A DNA stretch of 33,687 bases from Phycisphaerae bacterium (GTDB taxonomy: Bacteria > Planctomycetota > Phycisphaerae > Phycisphaerales > Phycisphaeraceae), in the NCBI GenBank assembly GCA_030426385.1, contig JAUHYI010000053.1, positions 1 to 33,687 on the forward strand, written 5' to 3'. The position numbers and the translations under genes were made by a program. The notes below the pieces were generated by a model. The model ran no database searches and was not told where the DNA came from. It was given only the letters and a program-made list of their open reading frames with translations. Positions 1 to 8,535 of the stretch are shown here, piece by piece. Each line of letters starts with the position of its first letter. The stretch's first letter is position 1.

Positions 1-120
1 TTCTTCCGCCGGATCAAACAGTGCCGCCGCATCGCCACGCGTTATGAGAAGAAAGCCATCAACTTCCTCAGCTTCGCCTGGCTGGCCGCTGGCGTCACCG
101 CGAAAATTGAATGTCCGTAG
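1..120 (+). CDS. IS5-family transposase, C-terminal fragment (cut by window edge)
   Basis: Frame 1 is open from the first base to a TAG stop at 118-120 and gives 39 residues. The pattern FRRIKQCRRIATRYEKKA followed by NFLSFAWLAA is the usual end of IS5-family DDE transposases: the YEK block carries the last catalytic Glu, and the segment after it is a C-terminal helix. The enzyme would cut and join insertion-sequence ends. The start lies outside the window, so whether the copy is intact cannot be judged. I could not define the terminal inverted repeat downstream with confidence. It lies next to a stretch of more than 600 bases without a gene, next to an isolated mraZ, which suggests local rearrangement. 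Confidence 0.8.
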   Translation, partial: FFRRIKQCRRIATRYEKKAINFLSFAWLAAGVTAKIECP

Positions 121-763
121 CAGCTAAGGCAGTGCAAACAGGTCACCTAAAAAGCCCCGTATTGCAGGAGAAAAAGTGGGGGGGGGGTAAAAAACTACGC
201 TCCGGTTCGTTAGAACGGGAGCGTAGCAGAGGAGAAAGAGAACTCCGGGTGGGATTCAACGTGTGGCGAATTGTGATTTCGTGTGATATGGAAATCGCGA
301 TCGCGGTCATGGTCGTCAGATTATCTTGCGAATGTTCCGTCTGTTTTTTTCTAATCAACACGTCTAGTCAACACGTCATGGGCCGTCCGTGGCCAGCGAC
401 GTGTTGCATAGACAAAACAGGTAAGGAACCTCAAGATAAAAATCAGCAAGGGCCGCCAGGGCGGGAATGTATTCACAAGCGTGGTTATCGAGAAACCCGA
501 TCACTGATGCGCTTGGAAGTGAGTGGCTTGGGGTGGGCTAGGTCGCGGCCGGGGAGGCAGTGTGCGGCTTGGCTTGTATTGTCAACCGTCCGTGATTGAC
601 AATCCACCCTTCGCGGATCATTCGTTGACTGGCGGATGGAGTCCGTTCCGCCCTTGCTGATGATCTTCCGTGATTGTTCTGACTGGGCGTTGAATCCTTT
701 CAACTAAAAGATAAAGCGGTTGTGAGTGGCAGGCGTTGGTTTGGCCTGCGACGTGTGTTCGTT
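121..763. other. Intergenic region without a convincing gene
   Basis: Open frames in this stretch have low-complexity or shadow-like translations and no recognisable domain or ribosome binding site. Visible structure: a run of ten G at 178-187 preceded by GAAAAAGT, a hairpin at 195-226, a perfect 8-bp inverted repeat ATTGTCAA (578-585) / TTGACAAT (596-603) with a 10-base loop, and a GC stem-loop at 729-749 just past the mraZ stop. It may contain the end of the IS5-type element. Confidence 0.6.
195..226. repeat. Stem-loop (9 bp plus 4 bp, GTTA loop)
   Basis: CTACGCTCC at 195-203 pairs perfectly with GGAGCGTAG at 218-226. Inside, after a G-G mismatch, GTTC pairs with GAAC around a GTTA loop. 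No U-tract follows on either strand close enough for a classic terminator; a run of A lies just to the left. It could be a repeat unit or an RNA hairpin at the end of the insertion sequence. Confidence 0.5.
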
Positions 764-1264
764 TCAATCCGATTTTTTACGCATGGCCAAGCGGGGGTTC
801 ATTAACAGTTCGGGTTGATCGTCGAGTAGCTGTTCGATGGTTTGGTTCCATACGTTGCGGTCGTGGATTTCCAAATGGTCTTTGGCGCCGAGGATGATGA
901 TCTCGCGCGTGTCGCCGAGGTTGCAACGTTGGAGCAAATGGTCGGGCAGTCGCAGGCGTCCACTGCCGTCGAGTTCGAGCTTACGTGAAAGGCTGAACAG
1001 GACGCGTTCGTAGGCCAGCAGTTGGACCGGGTCGAGTTCGGATTTGTCGAGTTCGTTGGCTCGTTGTTCGAAGCCGGCTTCGGTGTAGAGACAGAGCGTG
1101 CGACCCTCGCCGAGGGTGGCATACAGGTTGATCGGGCCTGCGTCTGGATTGGCGTCAGTCCGGGCTGCAGCTTGCTCGCGTACCAGTTGCGAGCGGATGT
1201 CAGCAGGAATGGCCATTCGGTTCTTGGCATCGATCGCGTGCTCATAGGTGCCGGTAAAAATCAC
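764..1264 (-). CDS. mraZ: Transcriptional regulator MraZ
   Basis: MraZ is a DNA-binding protein made of two SpoVT/AbrB-like repeats that assembles into rings and represses its own operon, usually the division and cell wall (dcw) cluster. The first repeat is seen as GTYEHAIDAKNRMAIPADIR near the N-terminus; the second as DGSGRLRLPDHLL, followed by an IIILGAKDHLEIHDRNVW block, matching the family's DxxGRxxLP and EIW signatures. I chose the GTG at 1264 (166 residues, close to the family's roughly 150). A longer frame opens at 1414, but that GTG lies inside the promoter -10 and would place the operator array inside the gene. The chosen start has no good Shine-Dalgarno. The gene is not followed by rsmH or fts genes: downstream are 640 empty bases and a transposase. 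Confidence 0.93.
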   Translation of the reverse strand: MIFTGTYEHAIDAKNRMAIPADIRSQLVREQAAARTDANPDAGPINLYATLGEGRTLCLYTEAGFEQRANELDKSELDPVQLLAYERVLFSLSRKLELDGSGRLRLPDHLLQRCNLGDTREIIILGAKDHLEIHDRNVWNQTIEQLLDDQPELLMNPRLAMRKKSD

Positions 1265-1353
1265 GTGGGTGAAATTCGATTCGTGAATGGGTTCGGGTCC
1301 GAGAACGTGTCGGACAATTTGTAAGGCTGCCCCCTGACGGGCAATGATGGGAA

Positions 1354-1393
1354 GATACCCCACTTTGCCCCCAACTTCAACACTTTGCCCCAC
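1354..1393 (-). promoter_or_regulatory. MraZ operator: four boxes in 10-bp phase
   Basis: Read on the minus strand, this stretch divides into four consecutive 10-mers: GTGGGGCAAA, GTGTTGAAGT, TGGGGGCAAA and GTGGGGTATC. MraZ is known to bind direct repeats of a TGGGN or GTGG-type core, spaced so that successive cores recur every 10 bp, downstream of the mraZ promoter. Three of the four boxes fit closely; the second is degenerate. The array sits about 90 bases ahead of the chosen mraZ start and just downstream of an extended -10, so it should mediate autorepression. Confidence 0.82.
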
Positions 1394-1404
1394 CAACTCC
1401 AAAA

Positions 1405-1413
1405 AATATAGCA
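1405..1413 (-). promoter_or_regulatory. Extended -10 of the mraZ promoter
   Basis: The minus strand reads TGCTATATT, a TGn extended -10 with hexamer TATATT. No strong -35 is visible at the right distance, as expected for extended -10 promoters. Transcription would begin near 1397, immediately ahead of the MraZ boxes. Confidence 0.55.
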
Positions 1414-1596
1414 CTTTTTATTGGTACGAATTACAGGGCTATGGTCGATTTTTGCGCGGGCAATTCGCGCAAGTCTTGCGCAATACAGTTGGTTATGGGA
1501 GCAGCAGTGAACAGGATATCGCGACGCGACGTGGTAAAAAAAAATATGCCCGGTCCGGCGCGATTTTTCGCCCGCGTGGGAATTGTGGATTACTTC

Positions 1597-4500
1597 TTAA
1601 GAGGTTGGGGCCGATGCGGGTGGTCGGCCGGTTCGCCATCGGGTGAAATCGACCAGAACCATATACATGGCCGGCACCAGCAGCAGGGTGATCGCTGTGG
1701 CGAACAGCACGCCGAACCCCAGGCTCGCGGCGACGGGCACCAGGAATTTTGCTTCCAGGCTGCGTTCGAAAATCATCGGCGTCAATCCGAAAAACGTCGT
1801 CAACGTGGTGAGCATGATCGGCCGAAATCGTGCGCCGCCGCAATGCATGACCGCGTCACGCACCGGCATGCCACCGGCCACGCGTCGGTTGATGAACTCG
1901 ATCATGATCAGTGAATCGTTGACGACCACGCCGGTCAGCGCGACCACGCCGAATGCTGACAGGAATGACAACTCCATGCCGATGATCAGATGCCCGACGA
2001 CCGCGCCGATGAGGCCGAACGGAATCGCACTCATCACGATCAACGGTTGAATGTAACTGCGGAACTGCATGCCGAGCAGGGCATAGATCGCAAGCAGGGC
2101 GATACCGAAGTGTCGCAACAGCCCGGCCATCGATTCGGCTTGCTCGCGTTGTTCGCCTTCGAATTGAAATTGCAGGCCGGGGTAGTGCGCCGCCAGTTCG
2201 GGCAATAGGGTTTGTGTTAATTCGCGGCGTACCGCATTGATGTCCGCGACGTTCTGATCAACATCGCCGGTGATGGATACGATGCGTCGCCGATCAGCCC
2301 GACGAAATTCCGACACGCCACGTTCGATGGTCGCCTCGGCCACGGTATGGAAGGGCACCTCGGTGCCATCGGGTAAACGGATGCGGATGTTGCTGATGTC
2401 GTTGAGGCTTTCGCGCTGCGCTTTGGGATAGCGCACCATGACCTTGACCTCGTGTCGACCGCGTTGGATGCGCTGCGCTTCTTCGCCATAAAAACCCTGT
2501 CGCACCTGTTTGGCCAGGTCGTATAACGTCAATCCCAGGCTGCGGCCGGCTGGTCGCAAGGCCAGTTTTAGCTCTTGTTTTCCCGGTAAAAACGAGTCGG
2601 CAATGTCCTCGACACCCGCGTAATCGCTCAGTTGATTTTTCAAATCTGCCGCAGCCCGCAACAACGTGTCGAAATCATGATGGGCTAATTCCACATCGAT
2701 CGCATTGCCCGTGGAAAAAAATGACGACACGTAGGTCAGCGACGATGCGCCCGGCAGTGACCCGGTTGTCTCTCGCCAAACCGAAGCGACCTCCGTGCTG
2801 GAAATGTCGCGGTCTTCGCCCGCTTGCAATTCCAGATTCACCTCGGCCAAATGCGCGGCGCTGTGGGCCTGGGCCAAACCCTGCTGCGCTTTGCCCGACA
2901 CGATGTCCAGAAACGGCTGCTGCCCCACAATCGTAAACGTATGCTTCACAACCCCCCCCACATTCCCCCCCACATTCCCCCCCACTTTTCCCCCCACATT
3001 TCCTTTGGCATTTTCATCCGCATTTTCATTGGCATCATTAGATCGTGACGTATCGCCATTTTGTTTGCCATCAATTTTCGCCGCGGCGGCCCAGGCGGAT
3101 TGTTCCAGCATGTGCGCGAGTCGTTCGGTTTGCGCTGCGGGTACATCGCGTGGCATGGTCAGTTCAGCCAAGACGTTGTCCGCATCGATTTTCGGCATGA
3201 ACACAAATCCAACGTGCCCGCCGGCCACCACGCCCATCGTGATCAACAGGATTGCCAACGCAATGGCGATCGTCAGGTATCGCGCTGCCACCACGCGCTC
3301 CAGCAATGACTGATACGGTCCACGGATCACGCGGTCCAATCCCTGTTGCACATGCATCTGCACCCACCCGATCGGCGTGCGCGGTCGGGATGTATCGTCC
3401 GGTTTTCGATGACGGGTTTGGCTATGCCCCAGATGTGCTGGCAAAATCAGCAGCGACTCAACCAATGACAGCAACAACACCGCGATCACGACGATCGGAA
3501 TCTGTCGCACCAATTTGCCGATTTGCCCGGCGGTGAAAATCAACGGCGCAAACGCCACGACCGTCGTCATCACCGCGAACGTCACCGGCAATGCCATTTC
3601 GCGCACGCCGCGCACCGCTGCGGCCAAGCGGTTCATGCCTGCCTGTTGGTAGCTGTCGATGTGTTCGCTGATCACGATTGCATCGTCAACCACGATGCCC
3701 AGCACCACCAGAAACGCGAACATCGAAATCATGTTGAGCGTGACATCGAAATACGACAGCAACCAGAACGCACCTAAAAATGAAAGCGGGATGCCCATCG
3801 TTGTCCAAAGCGCCAGTCGAATATTGAGGAAACATAACAGGCAACCAAACACCAGGATCAAACCGAACACCGCGTTGCGCATCAACAGGTCGAGCCGACT
3901 GCGAATAAAACGCGAGCGGTCGTACCATGTTTCCAATTGCACGCCTTCGGGCATTTGTGCGCGTTGGTTGGCGATGTAATCGCGCACGGTGTCGGCCAAT
4001 TTCACCGCATCCTGACTGCCGATGCGAAAGATGTTGATCATCACGGCGGGCTTGCCATCGAAAAACGCCCGCACGGTCGTGTCTTCAAAACCATCCTTGA
4101 CGGTGGCGATCTGACCCACGCGTAACACGGTGCCATCGGGACGGCTGAGTATTTCAATGTCGCCGAACTGTTGGCCGGTGTAGCGTTGGCCCTGGGTGCG
4201 AATCAGGATTTCGCGGTCTTCGGTTTTGACCGAGCCGCCGGGTAGATTCAGCGATGCCATGCGAATCGCTGACGCCACCTGATCGAACGTCAAACCATAT
4301 TCGCGCAGTGCTTCTTCAGCCACTTCGATCGACACTTCAAACGGTCGCGTGCCCACCAATTCGGCTTGCGATATTTCGGACATCCCGGTCAGATCATCGC
4401 GCACGCGCTCGGCCACGATCTTCAATGATCGCTCGGGCACCTCGCCATACACCGCCACCGTGATTACCTGCACCCGGCTCGATCCCTCGGTAATTACAGG

Positions 4501-5004
4501 GTTTTCGGTCTCATCGGGAAACGTGTCAATCCGATCCACGGCGGTTTCAATATCGCCCAGCACCGTGCGCTTGTCGGAAAAATCTTCCAACTCCGCAGTG
4601 ACCGTGCCCTGGCTTTCCACGGCCACGCTGCGCAGCCGTTTGATCCCGCTGATCCCCGACAGCGCTTCTTCAATTTTGATGCAAACGCCTTCTTCGACTT
4701 CCTCCGGCGAAGCGCCCGGATACGTCACCGCGATCGTCACCGTGCCCGAGGCGATCTCCGGAAACACTTCCATGCGCATCCGCGATAAGGCTACCCAGCC
4801 CCCGACCAATACCAATACCATCAACAAATTCGCCGCTACCGGATTCCCCGCAAACCACGCCAACCCCCCGCCCCCCCACGTGTTTCCTCTTGCATGCTTA
4901 TCGTCGTTGGTTTTTTTAATGGCATGTGCCTCGCTGTCGGCAAGATTGGCCGATGCGTCGTGTGATTCGTGGGCATCTGGTTTAGGGGGGGATGGTTCAT
5001 TCAT
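1597..5004 (-). CDS. RND-family efflux permease (AcrB/MexB-like)
   Basis: This is the inner-membrane pump of a tripartite efflux system, driven by proton import. The product has 1135 residues. The first membrane helix lies near residues 55-75 and is followed by the porter-domain start with YPGASPEEVEEGV. The TM4 proton-relay pair is present as VVLGIVVDDAIVISEH (DD at about 440-441), and the mirrored second half has GVVVNDSLIMIEFINRR. I start at the ATG at 5004, 10 bases after the adaptor stop; an upstream in-frame start would overlap the adaptor gene. Unusual features are a hydrophilic N-terminal extension of about 50 residues and an inserted Asn/Gly-rich segment at about 650-685 made of GNVGG-type repeats. 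No TolC-like partner gene is in view. Substrate unknown. Confidence 0.93.
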   Translation of the reverse strand: MNEPSPPKPDAHESHDASANLADSEAHAIKKTNDDKHARGNTWGGGGLAWFAGNPVAANLLMVLVLVGGWVALSRMRMEVFPEIASGTVTIAVTYPGASPEEVEEGVCIKIEEALSGISGIKRLRSVAVESQGTVTAELEDFSDKRTVLGDIETAVDRIDTFPDETENPVITEGSSRVQVITVAVYGEVPERSLKIVAERVRDDLTGMSEISQAELVGTRPFEVSIEVAEEALREYGLTFDQVASAIRMASLNLPGGSVKTEDREILIRTQGQRYTGQQFGDIEILSRPDGTVLRVGQIATVKDGFEDTTVRAFFDGKPAVMINIFRIGSQDAVKLADTVRDYIANQRAQMPEGVQLETWYDRSRFIRSRLDLLMRNAVFGLILVFGCLLCFLNIRLALWTTMGIPLSFLGAFWLLSYFDVTLNMISMFAFLVVLGIVVDDAIVISEHIDSYQQAGMNRLAAAVRGVREMALPVTFAVMTTVVAFAPLIFTAGQIGKLVRQIPIVVIAVLLLSLVESLLILPAHLGHSQTRHRKPDDTSRPRTPIGWVQMHVQQGLDRVIRGPYQSLLERVVAARYLTIAIALAILLITMGVVAGGHVGFVFMPKIDADNVLAELTMPRDVPAAQTERLAHMLEQSAWAAAAKIDGKQNGDTSRSNDANENADENAKGNVGGKVGGNVGGNVGGVVKHTFTIVGQQPFLDIVSGKAQQGLAQAHSAAHLAEVNLELQAGEDRDISSTEVASVWRETTGSLPGASSLTYVSSFFSTGNAIDVELAHHDFDTLLRAAADLKNQLSDYAGVEDIADSFLPGKQELKLALRPAGRSLGLTLYDLAKQVRQGFYGEEAQRIQRGRHEVKVMVRYPKAQRESLNDISNIRIRLPDGTEVPFHTVAEATIERGVSEFRRADRRRIVSITGDVDQNVADINAVRRELTQTLLPELAAHYPGLQFQFEGEQREQAESMAGLLRHFGIALLAIYALLGMQFRSYIQPLIVMSAIPFGLIGAVVGHLIIGMELSFLSAFGVVALTGVVVNDSLIMIEFINRRVAGGMPVRDAVMHCGGARFRPIMLTTLTTFFGLTPMIFERSLEAKFLVPVAASLGFGVLFATAITLLLVPAMYMVLVDFTRWRTGRPPASAPTS
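2952..3002. repeat. 12-bp tandem C-tract repeat inside the RND gene
   Basis: Four near-identical units of the form CCCCCCCACATT (12-13 bases) follow each other. On the coding strand they specify GNVGG/GKVGG repeats, joined to an Asn/Asp/Glu-rich stretch. The tract matches G-tract motifs found elsewhere in the window and could vary in copy number in steps of four residues. Confidence 0.85.
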
Positions 5005-5014
5005 GACGTATTGT

Positions 5015-6271
5015 TTATTGCACCCCGCGGACCAGCATGCCATCGGTCACCACATCCAGTGAACTCAGGATGACCTGATCGCCCGTGTCAATGCCTTCGG
5101 TGATGTATAGATAGTTCGTGTCGCGATAGACGATCGTGACCGGCTTCACACGCAATCGGCCTTCGTCAATCACCCACACGCTGGATTCATCACGCAACGC
5201 ACGGTGGGGCAGGGTAATCACATCAGGAATTTCTCGGCCACGGATGGTGACTTTCACGAACATGCCTGGAATCAATGGCGGCTGTTGTTGTTCAATGCCT
5301 GCAAATGGTTTTTCTACACGCACCACCACCGGCACCATCCGCGATCGACTGTCCACCTCGGCACGGGTGCGGGCGACTCGGCCTTCCCATTCTCGCTTTT
5401 GCCCGAGGAAATCGGCGGACACCATCGCGATGGGCAGGGCATGTTCAGCCATCGTTGCGACCAATGCCGGATGCGCCACGGGAATAGTTTCGAACCATGC
5501 CAGATCGCTGTCCTGCAACGGCACGGGAATTTCCACCGCATCGGTGCCATAGAGTTCAGCCACCGATTGGTTCACGATCACGTATTGGCCGACGTCGACA
5601 TTTTCCCATAGCACCACCGCGTCGAACGGGGCCGTGATTTGCGTGCGTTCCAACTGCATCTGGGCCAGCTCAGCCTCAGTGGCCAGTTCGTTGAGTTTCG
5701 CGCCTGCTGAGGCCAATTGTGCTTGGGCTGTTTGCAACTGTGCCTGAGCCAATTCATGGGTGACCTGCGCTTTTTCCAGTTCGCGTTGTCGCGCGGCATC
5801 GACTTTGACCAATTGCCGAATGCGTTCCATGTCATGTAAAGCATCATTCAATCGCACCTGCGCTTCATTGATTTGCACTTGCGCCGTTTGCTGGGCAGCT
5901 TCAGCTTGCGATCGGCGTGAGGCGATTTGATTCAGAGCCAATTGGTAATCGCGCTTATCGATTTGCAGCAGGGTGTCGCCGGCGCTGACGAATCCGCCGG
6001 TGATCATGTTGGCATGGACCCATTCAATCCGGCCGGACACTTGCGGAATAATATTGGCCCGCACGCGCGGTTCAACCGTGCCGTAGCCCACGATGCTGAC
6101 GCGAGCATCGGCTCTGGCCACGTCGGTGGTTTCAACCATCGGTCCCAAAGCAACGCGTGGTTCGATCGCCGGGGTGGGGCGTGATTCGATCAACGCCCAG
6201 GTGAGTAGCAAACTGGCCAGCACAATCGCGGCGCCGATCAGGCCCAGTTTTTTTTGTGTGATATCAGGCAT
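5015..6271 (-). CDS. RND efflux periplasmic adaptor (HlyD/AcrA-type membrane fusion protein)
   Basis: The adaptor links the RND permease to an outer-membrane channel. The product has 418 residues: an N-terminal membrane anchor (residues about 10-27, LIGAAIVLASLLLTWALI), a first lipoyl half (VEPRVRANIIPQVSGRI), a long Ala/Gln/Glu-rich coiled-coil hairpin (about 105-205), a second lipoyl half (ITAPFDAVVLWENVDVGQYV), and a beta-barrel and membrane-proximal domain ending in LPHRALRDESSVWVIDEGRLRV. I chose the ATG at 6271; an in-frame TTG lies three codons upstream. The stop is 10 bases before the permease ATG, so the pair is translated from one message. No lipobox is seen, so anchoring is by the N-terminal helix. 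Confidence 0.92.
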   Translation of the reverse strand: MPDITQKKLGLIGAAIVLASLLLTWALIESRPTPAIEPRVALGPMVETTDVARADARVSIVGYGTVEPRVRANIIPQVSGRIEWVHANMITGGFVSAGDTLLQIDKRDYQLALNQIASRRSQAEAAQQTAQVQINEAQVRLNDALHDMERIRQLVKVDAARQRELEKAQVTHELAQAQLQTAQAQLASAGAKLNELATEAELAQMQLERTQITAPFDAVVLWENVDVGQYVIVNQSVAELYGTDAVEIPVPLQDSDLAWFETIPVAHPALVATMAEHALPIAMVSADFLGQKREWEGRVARTRAEVDSRSRMVPVVVRVEKPFAGIEQQQPPLIPGMFVKVTIRGREIPDVITLPHRALRDESSVWVIDEGRLRVKPVTIVYRDTNYLYITEGIDTGDQVILSSLDVVTDGMLVRGVQ

Positions 6272-6280
6272 AGGGGGCAA

Positions 6281-6666
6281 TCATAGAATGATGTGGAATG
6301 GCAGGGAATGGAATAGGGTAGGGTGGTGAGGGAACGAAAGGCGTGTTGGCTGAGTAGGTGGTTTGATTGTTACAAGCGTTAAAATCGGTAGCCGACTCGT
6401 CACATGGGGCATTTACATGTCTAAATAAATTGACAGGCACGCGTTTGTGCGCGACATTGACATCGCAGGGCGTCGCGATAAATTGACCGAGCGCCCTGTT
6501 TGGGTTGATGCCATTTTGTGTATCGGTATCCGCTCCAACATTTTACAGGGTCAATTTTCAGACGTTTTTATAACGTTCCAGCCCCTTGATGTCTAGGGTT
6601 TTACAGGGCTGACGAGGCGAGATGTCCAGGGATTCAGCAGCGATTGTAAATCGATATGGATAGGTC
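6281..6666. other. Divergent intergenic region between adaptor and patatin genes
   Basis: This 386-base stretch has no credible gene. It holds a plus-strand promoter (6457-6484), two copies of TTTTACAGGG (6541-6550 and 6599-6608) 58 bases apart in the leader, and a small inverted repeat ACGTT/AACGT (6562-6576). A minus-strand promoter for the efflux pair must also lie here but I cannot pick it with confidence. Confidence 0.5.
6457..6484 (+). promoter_or_regulatory. Sigma70-type promoter for the patatin gene
   Basis: TTGACA at 6457-6462 and TAAATT at 6479-6484 are separated by 16 bases. A second TTGACA at 6430-6435 has only a poor -10 after it. The transcript would have a leader of about 175 bases before the gene at 6667. 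Confidence 0.5.
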
Positions 6667-8535
6667 ATGAGCGACAATCAGGTGGAACCATCGGACGAAC
6701 AGGCACTACGCGCGGCCCGGGCGGCGCGCTTGCGACGTGTGCCGGTGTTCGGCAATCTGCCGGATGATTTGTTGGATCAATTAGCCGAGGCTGTCCACCT
6801 TAAACACCACGTCCAGGGCGAAACTATTTTCCATGAGGGCGATCACGGTGACGCGATGTATCTGGTCGAAACCGGCCAGGTTGAGGTTATCAGTGAACAC
6901 ACAGGCCGAGTGCTCGCCTACATGGGCCCGGGCAGTTTTGTCGGCGAAACCGCGTTGTTATTAGGTCAGCCGCGCTCCGCCACCTTGCGCGTGGTGCTCG
7001 ATGCCGAGCTATGGGAATTGCACAAGGATGATCTGGATCAACTGCTGACCGACCACCCGGCGCTGGCGTTGGAATTGACCCGCGAAATCGAACGACGACT
7101 CGTCCGCACCAGCAAGCAGACCGACGCTCCCCACAAGACGCCGATCACCGCGATACGGGCCACGTTCGTCTGGGACATCGCCAAAACATTGGCCACGCAA
7201 TTGGATGGTCGCGTTGGCGTTGTGATGTTGCCTGAGAATCAAGCCCACACCAGTGAAGCCGATCATGCGGTGCGTGCGCCTGAGGGTTTACCTGATGCTG
7301 TGCAAGCGATCGCCCATCCCGCCGGATCGCTGACCGCTGAAGTTAGTCGGCAGTTGGCGCGGGTGGATCATTTGTTGTTGGTGTTGCCCGATGAACGAAC
7401 GCCTGATGCGCTCAAGCGCATCGGCTTGTGCGATGTCGCCGCGAGTGTAGGCCGACCGCCCGTGTGGTTAGCCAACGCGATCGGCGATAAGCCGATGATG
7501 GTGGGGCGTGGATCGACGTGGGGCATTGAATCATTGTCGCGGCGCATCAGTGGGCGATGCGTGGCACTGGTGCTATCAAGCGGCGGCGGCAAAACCGCAG
7601 CGCACCTGGGCGTGATCAAAGCATTGCGTGACGCGAAAATTCCGATCGATATGATTGCGGGCACCAGTGGCGGTTCGTTGTTCGGTGCGATGATTGCCGC
7701 GGAGTGGTCGAATGAAAAAATGCTTGAATTTGCGACAAATTTGCATCAATTCAACCGTTTTCGCAATTGGGATTTGAACTTGCCACCACGCACGGGCATC
7801 GTCAAAGGCAAGAAGGTGCGTCGCCTGTTTGACCAATGGTTTGAAGGTTTGCATTTCGAAGATTTACGCATTCCGTTTTATGTGGTCGCGACCGATTTGG
7901 CATTGGGCAAAGAAGTGGTGTTCAACACAGGCCCGCTCGCCGATGCCATCCGCGCCAGCAGTAGCATTCCCGGTTTGGCCACGCCATGGTTTTGCGATGG
8001 TCGGTATCACGTTGACGGGGCGGTGGTCAATCCATTGCCCGCAAGTGTGGCCCGGCAGTATGGAGCCAACATTGTGATTGGCTCAAGCGTGGTGCGCACC
8101 AGTGGCGATCCGCGTGGCCAACAGTTCGCGCGCACGCCGAACATGTTGCAAGCGATGTTCCGCATGATGGGCGCGGTTGAATCGGAAGTGGTTAAGCGCC
8201 AGTTGCCGTTGATCGATGTGTTGATTCATCCGCAGGTGGTGGTGGATCACAGTCTGGACTTCACCCGCGCCGGCGAACTGATCGCCGAAGGCGAGCGCGT
8301 AGCGAATAATAAAATGGCCGACATTCGCAAAGCGCTACGACCCAAAAAATCCCAGGCTCCCCATTTCCCTTCAGCATCGATTGCGCCGAAGGTGGCATCA
8401 GTGTCACCGACGCCAGCATCACCCGCTGCTCCTGCACCATTGTCATCGCCAGCGACGGCACCGCGTGTGTCGGTCGATCCGCAACAGTGGCTCGATACGC
8501 AAGCCCCGCGTACCGAGTCGGCTGATCGTGAGTAG
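6667..8535 (+). CDS. Cyclic-nucleotide-binding domain / patatin-like phospholipase (NTE type)
   Basis: This is a predicted serine (lyso)phospholipase regulated by a ligand-binding domain, with 622 residues. Residues about 22-145 form a cyclic-nucleotide-binding fold (FHEGDHGDAMYLVETGQVEV, then FVGETALLLGQPRSATLRV, with the FVGE and RSA phosphate-binding cassette). Residues about 160-295 form a linker domain I cannot name. The patatin domain starts near 298: an oxyanion loop SSGGGKTAAHLGV (304-316), the nucleophile Ser334 in GTSGG, and the dyad Asp450 in VDGAVVNPLP. The oxyanion loop has Lys309 where relatives usually have Arg. The last 60 residues are a Pro/Ala/Ser-rich tail. The layout is that of neuropathy-target-esterase-like bacterial proteins acting on membrane lipids. 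The ligand and lipid substrate are unknown. Confidence 0.93.
   Translation: MSDNQVEPSDEQALRAARAARLRRVPVFGNLPDDLLDQLAEAVHLKHHVQGETIFHEGDHGDAMYLVETGQVEVISEHTGRVLAYMGPGSFVGETALLLGQPRSATLRVVLDAELWELHKDDLDQLLTDHPALALELTREIERRLVRTSKQTDAPHKTPITAIRATFVWDIAKTLATQLDGRVGVVMLPENQAHTSEADHAVRAPEGLPDAVQAIAHPAGSLTAEVSRQLARVDHLLLVLPDERTPDALKRIGLCDVAASVGRPPVWLANAIGDKPMMVGRGSTWGIESLSRRISGRCVALVLSSGGGKTAAHLGVIKALRDAKIPIDMIAGTSGGSLFGAMIAAEWSNEKMLEFATNLHQFNRFRNWDLNLPPRTGIVKGKKVRRLFDQWFEGLHFEDLRIPFYVVATDLALGKEVVFNTGPLADAIRASSSIPGLATPWFCDGRYHVDGAVVNPLPASVARQYGANIVIGSSVVRTSGDPRGQQFARTPNMLQAMFRMMGAVESEVVKRQLPLIDVLIHPQVVVDHSLDFTRAGELIAEGERVANNKMADIRKALRPKKSQAPHFPSASIAPKVASVSPTPASPAAPAPLSSPATAPRVSVDPQQWLDTQAPRTESADRE

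Noticed and set aside
111..599. Plus-strand open frame of 162 codons after the transposase end
   Set aside because: Low-complexity translation over a G-run and hairpin, no family resemblance and no ribosome binding site; it overlaps the stop of the transposase.
1265..1414. N-terminal extension of MraZ from the GTG at 1414
   Set aside because: It would read through the -10 element and the MraZ boxes, and the extra 50 residues have no counterpart in the family.
1536..1580. Terminator for the RND gene (run of nine T on the minus strand)
   Set aside because: The T-tract is good, but the only upstream stem is short and interrupted, so it is not called as a feature.
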